Below are positions 27,125 through 35,691 of a DNA stretch of 64,000 nt, one piece after another. Position 1 is the first letter of the stretch. Every line of letters begins with the position of its first letter. The stretch covers positions 248,001 through 312,000 of the forward strand of contig NZ_BDCM01000014.1 in NCBI RefSeq assembly GCF_001613505.1, read 5' to 3'. A model generated the notes under the pieces. The model did no database searches and was not told where the DNA came from. It saw nothing but the letters and a program-made list of their open reading frames with translations. Source of the stretch: Nocardia mikamii NBRC 108933 (GTDB lineage Bacteria > Actinomycetota > Actinomycetes > Mycobacteriales > Mycobacteriaceae). The translations under genes and the position numbers were made by a program.

Positions 27125-27386
27125 AGCAGTCCAATCCACCCGTGGCGCTGATGCTCTGGAAGATGCACAGACCGCGCGCGTTGACATTGGACGACAGCGA
27201 CGACGAACCCGTCTGCGGATCCCACAGGGCCAGCACCGGTCCCGCGTGCTGAGTGGTGGTGACCTCTTCCTGCGGGGTGGCCGGCTCCAGCGGCAGGCCG
27301 GCGGCCTGCGCCATCGCGGGTGCGCCGAGGACCGCCGCACCGGCGGCAACGGCGACTACGGCACCGCGCACGGATGTGATCTGCAT
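27108..27386 (-). CDS. small secreted protein
   Basis: A 92-residue protein with a signal peptide (MQITSVRGAVVAVAAGAAVLGAPAMAQA, Ala-X-Ala cleavage about residue 28). The mature part of about 64 residues has two cysteines (GLCIF and LDCF), possibly one disulfide. I recognise no family. The gene converges on and overlaps the acetyltransferase by 17 bases and lies 38 bases upstream of ung on the same strand. Confidence 0.75.
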   Translation of the reverse strand: MQITSVRGAVVAVAAGAAVLGAPAMAQAAGLPLEPATPQEEVTTTQHAGPVLALWDPQTGSSSLSSNVNARGLCIFQSISATGGLDCFNGAQ

Positions 27387-27424
27387 GCATCTGCTCCTGT
27401 TTCGCTCGAACTGTTACGCCGCGG

Positions 27425-28102
27425 TCAGGGCAAGCGCCAATCGACCGGGGCGGCCCCCAATGTACCGAGCAATTCGTTGGTGCGGGAGAAAGGCCTCGAT
27501 CCGAAGAAACCACGTGAGGCGGACAGCGGTGAGGGATGGGCGGATTCGATGGTCGGGACATCGCCGAGCATCGGCTTCAACGTCGAGGCGTCGCGGCCCC
27601 ACAGGATCGCGACCAGGGGCTGCTCACGCGCCACGAGCGCGCGAATCGCCTGCTCGGTCACCGCTTCCCAGCCCTTGCCGCGATGCGAGGCGGGCTGGCC
27701 GGGCGAGACGGTCAGCACTCGGTTCAGCAGCAGCACACCCTGATCCGACCACGGCGACAGGTCGCCGCACGACGGGGTCGGATGGCCGAGATCACGCGAA
27801 TATTCCGAGAAGATGTTGGCCAGGCTGCGCGGCACCGGCGAAACATCCGGCGCCACCGAGAAACTCAACCCCATGGCATGACCGGGAGTCGGATACGGAT
27901 CCTGCCCGACGATCAGCACGCGCACCTTGTCGAAGGGACGGGTGAAGGCGCGTAAGACGTTCTCGCCCTTGGGAAAGTAGCCACGGCCGGCGGCATTCTC
28001 CGCCCGCAGGAATTCTCCCATCTCGGAGATCCGGTCCGTCACCGGTTCCAATGCCTCGGCCCAGCCCGTATCGATGATCTGCGGCAGTGGTTTCGCGCCC
28101 AT
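27425..28102 (-). CDS. ung: uracil-DNA glycosylase
   Basis: A 225-residue family-1 enzyme. Catalytic Asp lies in VLIVGQDPYPTPGHAMGLSFSV, the uracil-binding Asn in LLLNRVLTV, and the DNA-intercalating loop with catalytic His is AHPSPLSASRGFFGSRPFS. It removes uracil from DNA. The ATG at 28102 gives the usual start MGAKPLPQIIDTGW. thiL lies just upstream on the same strand, as in mycobacteria. Confidence 0.96.
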   Translation of the reverse strand: MGAKPLPQIIDTGWAEALEPVTDRISEMGEFLRAENAAGRGYFPKGENVLRAFTRPFDKVRVLIVGQDPYPTPGHAMGLSFSVAPDVSPVPRSLANIFSEYSRDLGHPTPSCGDLSPWSDQGVLLLNRVLTVSPGQPASHRGKGWEAVTEQAIRALVAREQPLVAILWGRDASTLKPMLGDVPTIESAHPSPLSASRGFFGSRPFSRTNELLGTLGAAPVDWRLP

Positions 28103-28176
28103 GTCGGGACAAGATAGTCGCCACGGCTCGGCGTCGTCACGCCGCCCACCCGCCGTCGCATCGTCGCGCCGCACCG

Positions 28177-29133
28177 CTATTCACCCCCTCCGAACGACTC
28201 CCAGCCCAGCGGCCCCGACCACCGCGCTCCGTCGACGAAAACGCCCGAGCCGGTGCACACCCGGCCGATCGGCCGCCAGCCCGGCGGCACCACTGTGCCG
28301 GCCCCGAAGGTCGCGGCGAAGGCATGATCCTCACCGCCGGTGAGCACCCAGCCGAGCGGATCGGCATGCAGCGCGGTGGCGACCGGTGACAGGGCCGGAT
28401 CCGCCACCGCCGCCGAGTCGACATCAACCGCCACACCGGAGGATTCGGCGATATGCGACAGATCGGCGAGCAGTCCGTCGGAGACGTCGGTCATCGCGGT
28501 GATCTCCGTAGCGTCCGGCAGCTCCAGCACGGCGGAATAGGGCGGTCGCGGAACACGATGGGCGGCAACCACATCGGCGAACAACTCGGCATCGGAACCG
28601 CTGTCCGCACCGGCCGACAGGGCCGCCAGCCCGGCCGCCGACCAGCCGAGCCGGCCGGCGACCGCGACGATATCGCCGTCGCGCGCCCCCGAGCGCAACA
28701 CGGCCCGGCCGCGGGGGTCACCGAATGCGGTCACCGAGATCACCAGCTGCGGGCTGCGCACCACATCGCCCCCGGCGATCGGTGCCCCGGCCCGCCGGGC
28801 CTCCGCCCACATGCCGTCGGCCAATCCGTCGACGAACGTCACCGGCGTCTCGGCGGGGCAGCCCAGCGCCACCACGAACGCGCTGGGCGTGGCACCCATG
28901 GCGACCACGTCGGCGGCATTCTGCGCGATCGCCTTGGCCCCGATGTCCTGCGGCCGCGACCAGTCCAGCCGGAAATGCCGGTCCTGCACGAGCATGTCGG
29001 TGCTGACCACGTAGCGCCCCGCCGGCGCCGCGACCACCGCCGCATCGTCCCCCGGGCCCAGCTCGACGCCACCACCGAACGACCGCCCGGCGTTCATCCG
29101 TTCGATCAATGCGAATTCGCCCAGGTCGCGCAC
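28177..29133 (-). CDS. thiL: thiamine-monophosphate kinase
   Basis: A 318-residue ThiL starting with LGEFALIERMN and GPGDDAAVVAAPAGRYVVSTDMLVQDRHFRLD, the Mg-ATP and substrate acidic region of the PurM fold, then AKAIAQNAADVVAMGATPSAFVV and the C-terminal MTDVSDGLLADL and VLTGGEDHAFAA. It phosphorylates thiamine monophosphate to the active cofactor thiamine diphosphate. The GTG start is a little shorter than some homologues; an AAGGAG lies 29 bases upstream, so the true start is uncertain. Confidence 0.93.
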   Translation of the reverse strand: MRDLGEFALIERMNAGRSFGGGVELGPGDDAAVVAAPAGRYVVSTDMLVQDRHFRLDWSRPQDIGAKAIAQNAADVVAMGATPSAFVVALGCPAETPVTFVDGLADGMWAEARRAGAPIAGGDVVRSPQLVISVTAFGDPRGRAVLRSGARDGDIVAVAGRLGWSAAGLAALSAGADSGSDAELFADVVAAHRVPRPPYSAVLELPDATEITAMTDVSDGLLADLSHIAESSGVAVDVDSAAVADPALSPVATALHADPLGWVLTGGEDHAFAATFGAGTVVPPGWRPIGRVCTGSGVFVDGARWSGPLGWESFGGGE

Positions 29134-29371
29134 GGTGCGCGGGCCGCTCTCGGTGATGTCGCTCTCCTTCTCCAGACCCGGTCAGGTCACCGGGGACACC
29201 ACACTCCGACGCTACCCTGTGCCTGGGCAGCGGCACCGGCCCGCCGCGGCCTCCTCTCGGACGCGGCGGCCGTGGGAGCGCGCCGACGGCCGTTCGATAC
29301 CCTCGAACACGCATTTCCAGACAATCAGCCCGGCGCGACGCCCGCCCGGCACGAGTGGAGACGAATCCCGG

Positions 29372-30139
29372 ATGAGTAGCGAGACGGACCGGCCGACAGC
29401 GGACACCCCGCAGCCCGACCGACCGGAGTCCGAGCCCGGCCGCCCGGCCGCGGCCGACCCGGAACCCGCTTCCGCCCGGTCCGAGAACTCCGCGCCGACC
29501 GTGGCCGAAACCCCCGAGACCGAGAAGACCGACGGCTCCGACCGCGACGCCTCGCCGGCCACCGCATCTGCCGCCGAGCACGCCTCCGACGACTCCGGCC
29601 AGCAGCCGCATCCGGCGCTGATCGCGACCGCTGTCGCACTTCCGGTCGCGCTGATCGTCGTCGTCCTCGTCATCGCGGCCATGTCGCGACAGTCCGCCGA
29701 TCGTGAGCCGCTGGCGCTGGGCTCGGTACCGGCGCCCGCCGCGTCGAGCCAGGATTGCACCACCCTGCTGGCCGCGCTGCCGGAGTCACTCGGCGACGAC
29801 TACACCAGATCCGAGCTCGCCCAGCCGGCTCCGCCTGCCACCGCGGCCTGGCAGCTGCTGGACGGCAGCGATCCGATCGTGCTGCGCTGCGGGCTGGACC
29901 GGCCCCTGGAATTCACCAAGGCGTCCGCCCTGCAGGTGGTCAACGGAGTCAACTGGTTCGAGGTGCGCGATCAGACCAGCGGCGTGACCTCCGGCACCTG
30001 GTATGCGGTGGATCGGGGCACGTATATCGCCGTCACCATGCCCGCCAAGGCGGGTCCCTCTCCGCTGCAGGAGATCTCGAACACGATCGCGAAGTCCGTG
30101 CCGGCGAAGCCGCTCGATCCGAACCCCGTTCCGAACTGA
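29372..30139 (+). CDS. DUF3515 membrane-anchored protein
   Basis: A 255-residue protein. Residues 1-85 are acidic, Pro/Ala/Ser-rich and probably disordered; about 90-112 form a membrane span (LIATAVALPVALIVVVLVIA). The extracytoplasmic part carries DUF3515 features: SQDCTTLLAALPESLGDDY, VLRCGLDRPLEF, GVNWFEV and DRGTYIAVTMP, with two cysteines that could pair. M. tuberculosis has a relative in the same place (Rv2980) between thiL and ddl. Function unknown. Confidence 0.82.
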   Translation: MSSETDRPTADTPQPDRPESEPGRPAAADPEPASARSENSAPTVAETPETEKTDGSDRDASPATASAAEHASDDSGQQPHPALIATAVALPVALIVVVLVIAAMSRQSADREPLALGSVPAPAASSQDCTTLLAALPESLGDDYTRSELAQPAPPATAAWQLLDGSDPIVLRCGLDRPLEFTKASALQVVNGVNWFEVRDQTSGVTSGTWYAVDRGTYIAVTMPAKAGPSPLQEISNTIAKSVPAKPLDPNPVPN

Positions 30140-30337
30140 AAGCTGTTGCCGCACAGATCGAATCCGATCCCCGCCGCGCTCGGCCCGGCGGACCAGCGCA
30201 TCCACGGCAGCGTGGCGCGGCCGGTCATCTTCCGATAACCCACCTCGGCGGACGCGACCGCGATGATCAGCAGCGCCGACCCGGGCGGAGTCTTCGCGAC
30301 AATCACCGCACCCAGATCACGCCCACCGCACCGCCGC

Positions 30338-31456
30338 TCAGCGCAGTCCGGTGCCCCGGGTCAGTGCCGTCTCGATGAGGGTGGTGATCAGGGTGCGATT
30401 GTCGATTCCGGTGGCATCCCACATGCGCGGATACATGGAGATGGAGGTGAATCCGGGCAGAGTGTTGATCTCGTTGATCACCGGTCCGGATTCGGTGACG
30501 AAGAAGTCGACCCGCGCCAGCCCCTGGCAGTCCAGCGCCCGGAACGCCCGCACCGAGAGTTCCCGGATCTGTTGTGAGATATCGTCGTTCAGCTTGGCCG
30601 GGATGTCGAACTCGCACACGTCGTCGAGGTACTTGGTGTCGAAATCGTAGAATTGCGGTGCGCCGGAGGCGGTTTCGCTCTCGGAGAGCTCGTCGCCGGG
30701 CATCCGGATCTCGGCGATCACGCTGGCCTCCACCCGGCCGTCCGGGAATTCCAGTACGCCGCATTCGACTTCGCGTCCGACGATGGCGGCTTCCACGATC
30801 ACCTTCGGATCGTGCAGGCGGGCCGCGGCGATCGCCGAATCGAGATCGATCCAGTCCTCGACCTTGGTGATGCCGATCGAGGAGCCCCCGCGCGCGGGTT
30901 TGACGAAGACGGGCAGGCCGAGCCGGTCGCGGTCGGCCTCGCTCACCGAATCGGTGCCGGGGCGCAGCACCACCTGCGTGCCGACCGGAAGTCCTTCCGC
31001 GGCAAGCAGTTTCTTGGTGAATTCCTTGTCCATTCCGGTGGCGCTGGCCAGCACGCCGGGACCGACGTAGGGCACACCCGCCAACTCCAGCAGCCCCTGC
31101 AGAGTGCCGTCCTCACCCCACGGCCCGTGCAGTACCGGGAACACCACGTCGACCACGCCCAGTACCGCTTCGGCGCCGTCGAGCGCGACCAGGGCGCCCG
31201 AGCGGCTCGGATCGGCGGCCAGGGTCAGCACGGTGCCGGCCGAGTCGACCGTGGGCAGCGCGCGTTCGCGGATGGCGAGTGCGCGCGCATCGGCGCCGCT
31301 GAGGACCCACGCGCCCTCGCGGGTGATGCCGATGGGCACCGCCTCGTAGCGTTCGGGATCCAGGTTGGTCAGCACCATGCCGGCCGAAACGCACGACACG
31401 GCGTGCTCGTTGCTGCGGCCACCGAACACCACCGCAACCCTGATCCGGTTTGTCAT
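30338..31456 (-). CDS. ddl: D-alanine--D-alanine ligase
   Basis: A 372-residue ATP-grasp ligase. It has RVAVVFGGRSNEHAVSCVSA (substrate loop Glu), the DVVFPVLHGPWGEDGTLQG motif, the lysine-bearing FVKPARGGSSIGI, and the metal-binding end LARVDFFVTESGPVINEINTLPGFTSISMYP. It makes the D-Ala-D-Ala dipeptide for peptidoglycan. It follows gpsA by 34 bases on the same strand (gpsA-ddl operon). Confidence 0.97.
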   Translation of the reverse strand: MTNRIRVAVVFGGRSNEHAVSCVSAGMVLTNLDPERYEAVPIGITREGAWVLSGADARALAIRERALPTVDSAGTVLTLAADPSRSGALVALDGAEAVLGVVDVVFPVLHGPWGEDGTLQGLLELAGVPYVGPGVLASATGMDKEFTKKLLAAEGLPVGTQVVLRPGTDSVSEADRDRLGLPVFVKPARGGSSIGITKVEDWIDLDSAIAAARLHDPKVIVEAAIVGREVECGVLEFPDGRVEASVIAEIRMPGDELSESETASGAPQFYDFDTKYLDDVCEFDIPAKLNDDISQQIRELSVRAFRALDCQGLARVDFFVTESGPVINEINTLPGFTSISMYPRMWDATGIDNRTLITTLIETALTRGTGLR

Positions 31457-31490
31457 AGTCCGAACCGTACCCCGGCCGCACCGAAATCAT

Positions 31491-32486
31491 TCATTCCGGT
31501 TTAATCCGCCGACCGAGTAATTGCCCGACGGCATCGGAAACCGAGAGCTCCTCGTGACAGACCCGATGCACCGCGGTGGTCAGCGGCATCTCCACATCGT
31601 GGGTCTCGGCCAGCGCCCGGATCGAAGTACACGACTTCACACCCTCCGCGACCTGCCCATGTGTCGCGTCCTGCGCGGCGCGCATCGAACCGCCGGCGCC
31701 CAGCACATGACCGAAGGACCGGTTGCGCGACAGCGGCGAGGTGCAGGTTGCCACCAGATCGCCCACCCCGGCCAGACCGGCCAGCGTGACCGGATTCGCA
31801 CCCAGCGCCACTCCGAGCCGGATGATCTCGGCCAGCCCGCGGGTGATCAGACTGGCGACGGAATTGTCGCCCAGCCCCATGCCCGCGGCGATTCCGCACG
31901 CCAGCGCGATCACGTTCTTGCACGCGCCGCCGATCTCGCAGCCGATCACATCGGTATTGGTGTAGGGCCGGAAATAGCCGGTGGCGCAGGAATGCTGCAC
32001 GGCCTCCGCACGCGCGGCGTCGGAGCAGGCGACCACCGAGGCGGCGGGCTGTTCGGCGGCGATCTCGCGAGCCAGGTTCGGGCCCGACAGCACCGCGATG
32101 CGCCCGGAATCCGCGCCGGTCACCTCCGCGATGACCTCGCTCATCCGCATCAACGTTCCGGTCTCGATGCCCTTGGCCAGACTCAGCAGCGTCGCATCCG
32201 AGCGGACGGCCGCGCGCCAGTGCGCGAGGTTGGGACGCAAGGACTGCGATGGAACGGCCAGCACGACGATGTCGGCGTCGTCGAGGGCCACCCGGTAATC
32301 GTCGGTCGCCGCGATCCCGTCGAGCCACACATCGGGTAGATAGGCGGGATTGCGATGTTCGGTCGCCACGGCCTTCGCGATCTCGGGCCGCCGCGCCCAC
32401 ATCGTGACCTCGGTACCCGCGTCGTTGAGCACTTTCGCGAATGCGGTACCCCAGGATCCCGCACCCATCACTGCCGCCCTCGTCAT
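31491..32486 (-). CDS. gpsA: glycerol-3-phosphate dehydrogenase [NAD(P)+]
   Basis: A 331-residue GpsA with the dinucleotide motif AVMGAGSWGTAFAKVL, SLAKGIETGT, LSGPNLAREIAAEQPAA, the catalytic Lys in EIGGACKNVIALACGIAAGM, and GLAGVGDLVATCTSPLSRN. It makes glycerol-3-phosphate for phospholipids. The ATG at 32486 is the family start; the upstream frame is non-coding. Confidence 0.96.
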   Translation of the reverse strand: MTRAAVMGAGSWGTAFAKVLNDAGTEVTMWARRPEIAKAVATEHRNPAYLPDVWLDGIAATDDYRVALDDADIVVLAVPSQSLRPNLAHWRAAVRSDATLLSLAKGIETGTLMRMSEVIAEVTGADSGRIAVLSGPNLAREIAAEQPAASVVACSDAARAEAVQHSCATGYFRPYTNTDVIGCEIGGACKNVIALACGIAAGMGLGDNSVASLITRGLAEIIRLGVALGANPVTLAGLAGVGDLVATCTSPLSRNRSFGHVLGAGGSMRAAQDATHGQVAEGVKSCTSIRALAETHDVEMPLTTAVHRVCHEELSVSDAVGQLLGRRIKPE

Positions 32487-32623
32487 CGTTTCAATATGCC
32501 ACTCGCCGCGACGCGAGTACCCGGTACTCGGCGGTTCGCGTGTTCGATCGGTCACCGCTCCCAGGCTGCGGGCCCCAGACCGCTTCGCGGCGGAGGGCAC
32601 CCGGAACGTGCGACCATGAACGC

Positions 32624-33403
32624 ATGCGTCCGGATGCCGTCCACGCCGTGATCGCGGTCAAGCACCTCGACCGAGCCAAGAGCCGACTCGCCGACCGATT
32701 GCCGGCCGGCGAACGCTCGCGGCTGGTGCTGGCCATGTTGTCGGATACGGTCGCCGCGACCCTGGCCGCCGGGCTGGGCTCGGTCACGGTGGTGACACCC
32801 GATCAGCGCGTCGCGACCGTCGTGCGCGAACTCGGTGCGGCGGTGCATCCGGACCCGTCCACGGCAGCTCCCGCCGATACCGCCCGGCCTCCCTCGGACA
32901 GCGACGGCCTGAACACCGCGCTGGCATCGGCCGCCGCCGCCGTCCGCGAGCGCCACGGCGCGGTCGATCTGCTTGCGCTGCAAGCCGATCTGCCGGCTGT
33001 GCATGCCGACGAGCTGCGGTCGATGCTTGCCGCCGCCCCCGTCATCGGGCGCTGCGTGGTCGTCGACCACACCGGCCGGGGCACCGCGGCCCTGCTGGTC
33101 CGCGCGGCCGGCCACACCCACGCGGCGGATTCGTTCGCCCCGTCGGCGGCGGCCGATGCCGCCGCCCTGCTGCCCCGCTTCGGGGCGGATTCCGCGCGCC
33201 GCCACCGGGAATCCGGCGCGGTGGAACTGGGCGGGCACTGGCCCGGTCTGCGACTGGACGTCGACACCGCCGAGGATCTCGACCGTGCGCTGTCGCTCGG
33301 GGTCGGCCCGGCCACCGCCGCGCTGGTGCGCGACATCGGCTGGCCGGTAGGTGTTCACGAGAACCTCATTCGGAGGTGTGCCGCACCGTCACATGTGTGC
33401 TAG
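32624..33403 (+). CDS. fbiD: phosphoenolpyruvate guanylyltransferase (F420 synthesis)
   Basis: A 259-residue CofC/FbiD-family protein. The start VHAVIAVKHLDRAKSRLADRL is the nucleotide-binding region, and acidic metal ligands are in LLALQADLPAV (about 122) and LRLDVDTAEDLDRAL. The family activates phosphoenolpyruvate (or 2-phospholactate) with GTP in coenzyme F420 biosynthesis. Its position next to ppk and divergent from gpsA matches Rv2983, shown to be FbiD. Its presence fits the F420-type flavoproteins seen elsewhere in the window. Confidence 0.9.
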   Translation: MRPDAVHAVIAVKHLDRAKSRLADRLPAGERSRLVLAMLSDTVAATLAAGLGSVTVVTPDQRVATVVRELGAAVHPDPSTAAPADTARPPSDSDGLNTALASAAAAVRERHGAVDLLALQADLPAVHADELRSMLAAAPVIGRCVVVDHTGRGTAALLVRAAGHTHAADSFAPSAAADAAALLPRFGADSARRHRESGAVELGGHWPGLRLDVDTAEDLDRALSLGVGPATAALVRDIGWPVGVHENLIRRCAAPSHVC

Positions 33404-33437
33404 ATGATCGCCAGGCCCCTATGAGAGGCCGCACAAC

Positions 33438-33461
33438 GGTGGTGTCGAGCGCGACACCACC
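33438..33461 (+). promoter_or_regulatory. perfect hairpin in the ppk leader
   Basis: GGTGGTGTCG (33438-33447) pairs fully with CGACACCACC (33452-33461) around AGCG, a 10-bp stem. It ends eight bases before the AAGGA ribosome-binding site (33470-33474) of ppk. No T tract follows. It could control ppk translation or be a terminator for fbiD, whose stop is 35 bases upstream. Confidence 0.6.
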
Positions 33462-33480
33462 CGAGCCGTAAGGAATGATC

Positions 33481-35691
33481 GTGAGCGTGAGCGACACGGA
33501 GACCGTCCCGCAGCAGCCCCGGCTACCGGCGGCCCCGCCGGCGGCCACGCCACCGCCCACCACGGCCGCCGCGGCACAGTTGCCCGTCGATCGCTACCTC
33601 AATCGAGAACTGAGCTGGCTGGATTTCAACGCCCGCGTGCTGGCCCTGGCCGAGGATCCTTCGGAACCGCTGCTGGAACGCGCCAAATTCCTCGCCATCT
33701 TCTCCTCGAACCTCGACGAGTTCTACATGGTGCGGGTGGCCGGCCTCAAACGCCGCGCCGAGGCCGGCCTCTCGGTCCGCTCCGCCGACGGCCTGTCCCC
33801 CACCGAACAGCTCACCCTCATCGCCGAGCGCACCCAGGAACTGGCCGGACGGCATGCGCGGGTCTTCCTCGACCAGGTGCGGCCCGCCCTGGCCGAGGAC
33901 GGTATCGCCATCATCGGCTGGGCCGATCTGGACGACGACGAACGCAGCCGGCTGTCGGGATACTTCCTCGACCAGGTGTTCCCGGTGCTGACTCCGCTCG
34001 CGGTCGATCCCGCGCACCCGTTCCCCTACATCAGCGGCCTGAGCCTGAATCTGGCTGTCACGGTGAAGGATTCCGAGACCGGCGGGGAGCATTTCGCCCG
34101 CGTGAAGGTGCCCGACAACGTCGACCGGTTCGTCCGGGTGCGCCGCACCCTCACCGAAACCCCCGGCGCCCGCCGGGATTCCGACCTCACCGCTGTCCCC
34201 CGCCTGGCCGCCTTCCTGCCGATGGAAGATCTGATCGCCGCGCACCTCGATCAGCTCTTTCCGGGAATGGAAGTGGTGGAACACCATTCGTTCCGCATCA
34301 CCCGCAACGCCGACTTCGAGGTCGACGAGGACCGCGACGAGGATCTGCTGCAGGCCCTCGAACGCGAACTCGCCCGCCGCCGCTTCGGATCGCCGGTGCG
34401 CCTGGAAGTTTCCGACGATATGACCGAGCACATGCTCGAGCTGCTGCTGCGCGAACTCGACGTCGACCCGGGCGATGTGATCCAGGTGCCGGGCCTGCTC
34501 GACCTGTCGTGCCTGTGGCAGGTCTACGGTGTCGACCGGCCGCTGCTCAAGGACGCGCCCTACGTTCCGGCCACCCCGCCCGCGTTCGGCGAAAGAGAAA
34601 CGCCGCGAAACGTTTTCGCCGCCCTGCGCGAGGCCGACGTGCTGGTGCACCACCCCTACGATTCGTTCTCCACCAGCGTGCAGCGTTTCATCGAGCAGGC
34701 CGCGGCCGATCCGCAGGTGCTGGCCATCAAACAGACCCTCTACCGCACGTCCGGCGACTCTCCCATCGTCAACGCGCTCATCGATGCCGCCGAGGCCGGT
34801 AAACAGGTCGTCGCGCTGGTCGAGATCAAGGCCCGCTTCGACGAACAGGCCAACATCAAATGGGCACGCGCCCTGGAACAGGCGGGCGTGCACGTGGTCT
34901 ACGGCCTCATCGGCCTCAAGACCCACTGCAAGACCTGTCTGGTGGTGCGCCGCGAAGGGGCCACCATCCGCCGCTACTGCCATATCGGGACCGGCAACTA
35001 CAACCCGAAGACCGCGCGTCTCTACGAGGACGTCGGACTGCTCACCGCCGCACCGGAAATCGGCGCCGACCTCACCGACCTGTTCAACTCGCTGACCGGC
35101 TATTCGCGAAAGGCCAACTACCGCAATCTCCTGGTCGCGCCGAGCAGCGTGCGCTCGGGCATCGTGGAACGGATCCGGCGCGAAACCGAACTGGCCGCCC
35201 AGGGCGTGCCGGCGCGTATTCGCCTCAAGGCCAACGCGATCGTCGACGAACAGATCATCGACGCGCTCTACCGCGCGTCCCAGGCCGGGGTTCCGGTGCA
35301 GATCGTGGTGCGTGGCATCTGCGGGCTGCGCCCGGGTGTGCCCGGGATGAGCGACAACATCGAGGTGCGCTCGATTCTCGGCCGGTTCCTGGAACATTCG
35401 CGCATCCTGCATTTCCAGGCGCAGGACGAGTACTGGATCGGCAGCGCCGACATGATGCACCGCAATCTCGACCGGCGCGTGGAGGTCATGGCGCAGGTGA
35501 AGGATCCGAAGCTGCGCGAGCGGCTGGCGGTGGTGTTCGATTCCGCACTCGATCCCGCGACCCGGTGCTGGGTGCTGCAGCCCGATGGCAGCTGGGCGGC
35601 CCAGCCGAGCCCGGACGCCGAGGGTCGCGGCGTGCAGGTGCGTGACCATCAGGAGTTCCTCATGCGACTGCGGAGGCCGGACCAGCAGTGA
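33481..35691 (+). CDS. ppk1: polyphosphate kinase 1
   Basis: A 736-residue Ppk1. It has the N-terminal domain with YLNRELSWLDFNARVL and FLAIFSSNLDEFYMVRVAGL, the head domain, and the catalytic C-terminal domains with the phospho-histidine region CHIGTGNYNPKTARLYEDVGLLT and IGSADMMHRNLDRRVEVM. It makes polyphosphate from ATP reversibly. The GTG at 33481 was chosen because AAGGA lies six bases upstream; the in-frame ATG at 33475 would abut the ribosome-binding site. A Pro/Ala-rich stretch precedes residue 38. Confidence 0.96.
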   Translation: MSVSDTETVPQQPRLPAAPPAATPPPTTAAAAQLPVDRYLNRELSWLDFNARVLALAEDPSEPLLERAKFLAIFSSNLDEFYMVRVAGLKRRAEAGLSVRSADGLSPTEQLTLIAERTQELAGRHARVFLDQVRPALAEDGIAIIGWADLDDDERSRLSGYFLDQVFPVLTPLAVDPAHPFPYISGLSLNLAVTVKDSETGGEHFARVKVPDNVDRFVRVRRTLTETPGARRDSDLTAVPRLAAFLPMEDLIAAHLDQLFPGMEVVEHHSFRITRNADFEVDEDRDEDLLQALERELARRRFGSPVRLEVSDDMTEHMLELLLRELDVDPGDVIQVPGLLDLSCLWQVYGVDRPLLKDAPYVPATPPAFGERETPRNVFAALREADVLVHHPYDSFSTSVQRFIEQAAADPQVLAIKQTLYRTSGDSPIVNALIDAAEAGKQVVALVEIKARFDEQANIKWARALEQAGVHVVYGLIGLKTHCKTCLVVRREGATIRRYCHIGTGNYNPKTARLYEDVGLLTAAPEIGADLTDLFNSLTGYSRKANYRNLLVAPSSVRSGIVERIRRETELAAQGVPARIRLKANAIVDEQIIDALYRASQAGVPVQIVVRGICGLRPGVPGMSDNIEVRSILGRFLEHSRILHFQAQDEYWIGSADMMHRNLDRRVEVMAQVKDPKLRERLAVVFDSALDPATRCWVLQPDGSWAAQPSPDAEGRGVQVRDHQEFLMRLRRPDQQ

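Noticed and set aside
29971..30306. 111-codon minus-strand frame between the DUF3515 and ddl genes
   Set aside because: More than half overlaps the DUF3515 coding sequence; the non-overlapping part is slightly hydrophobic but has no ribosome-binding site or known motif.
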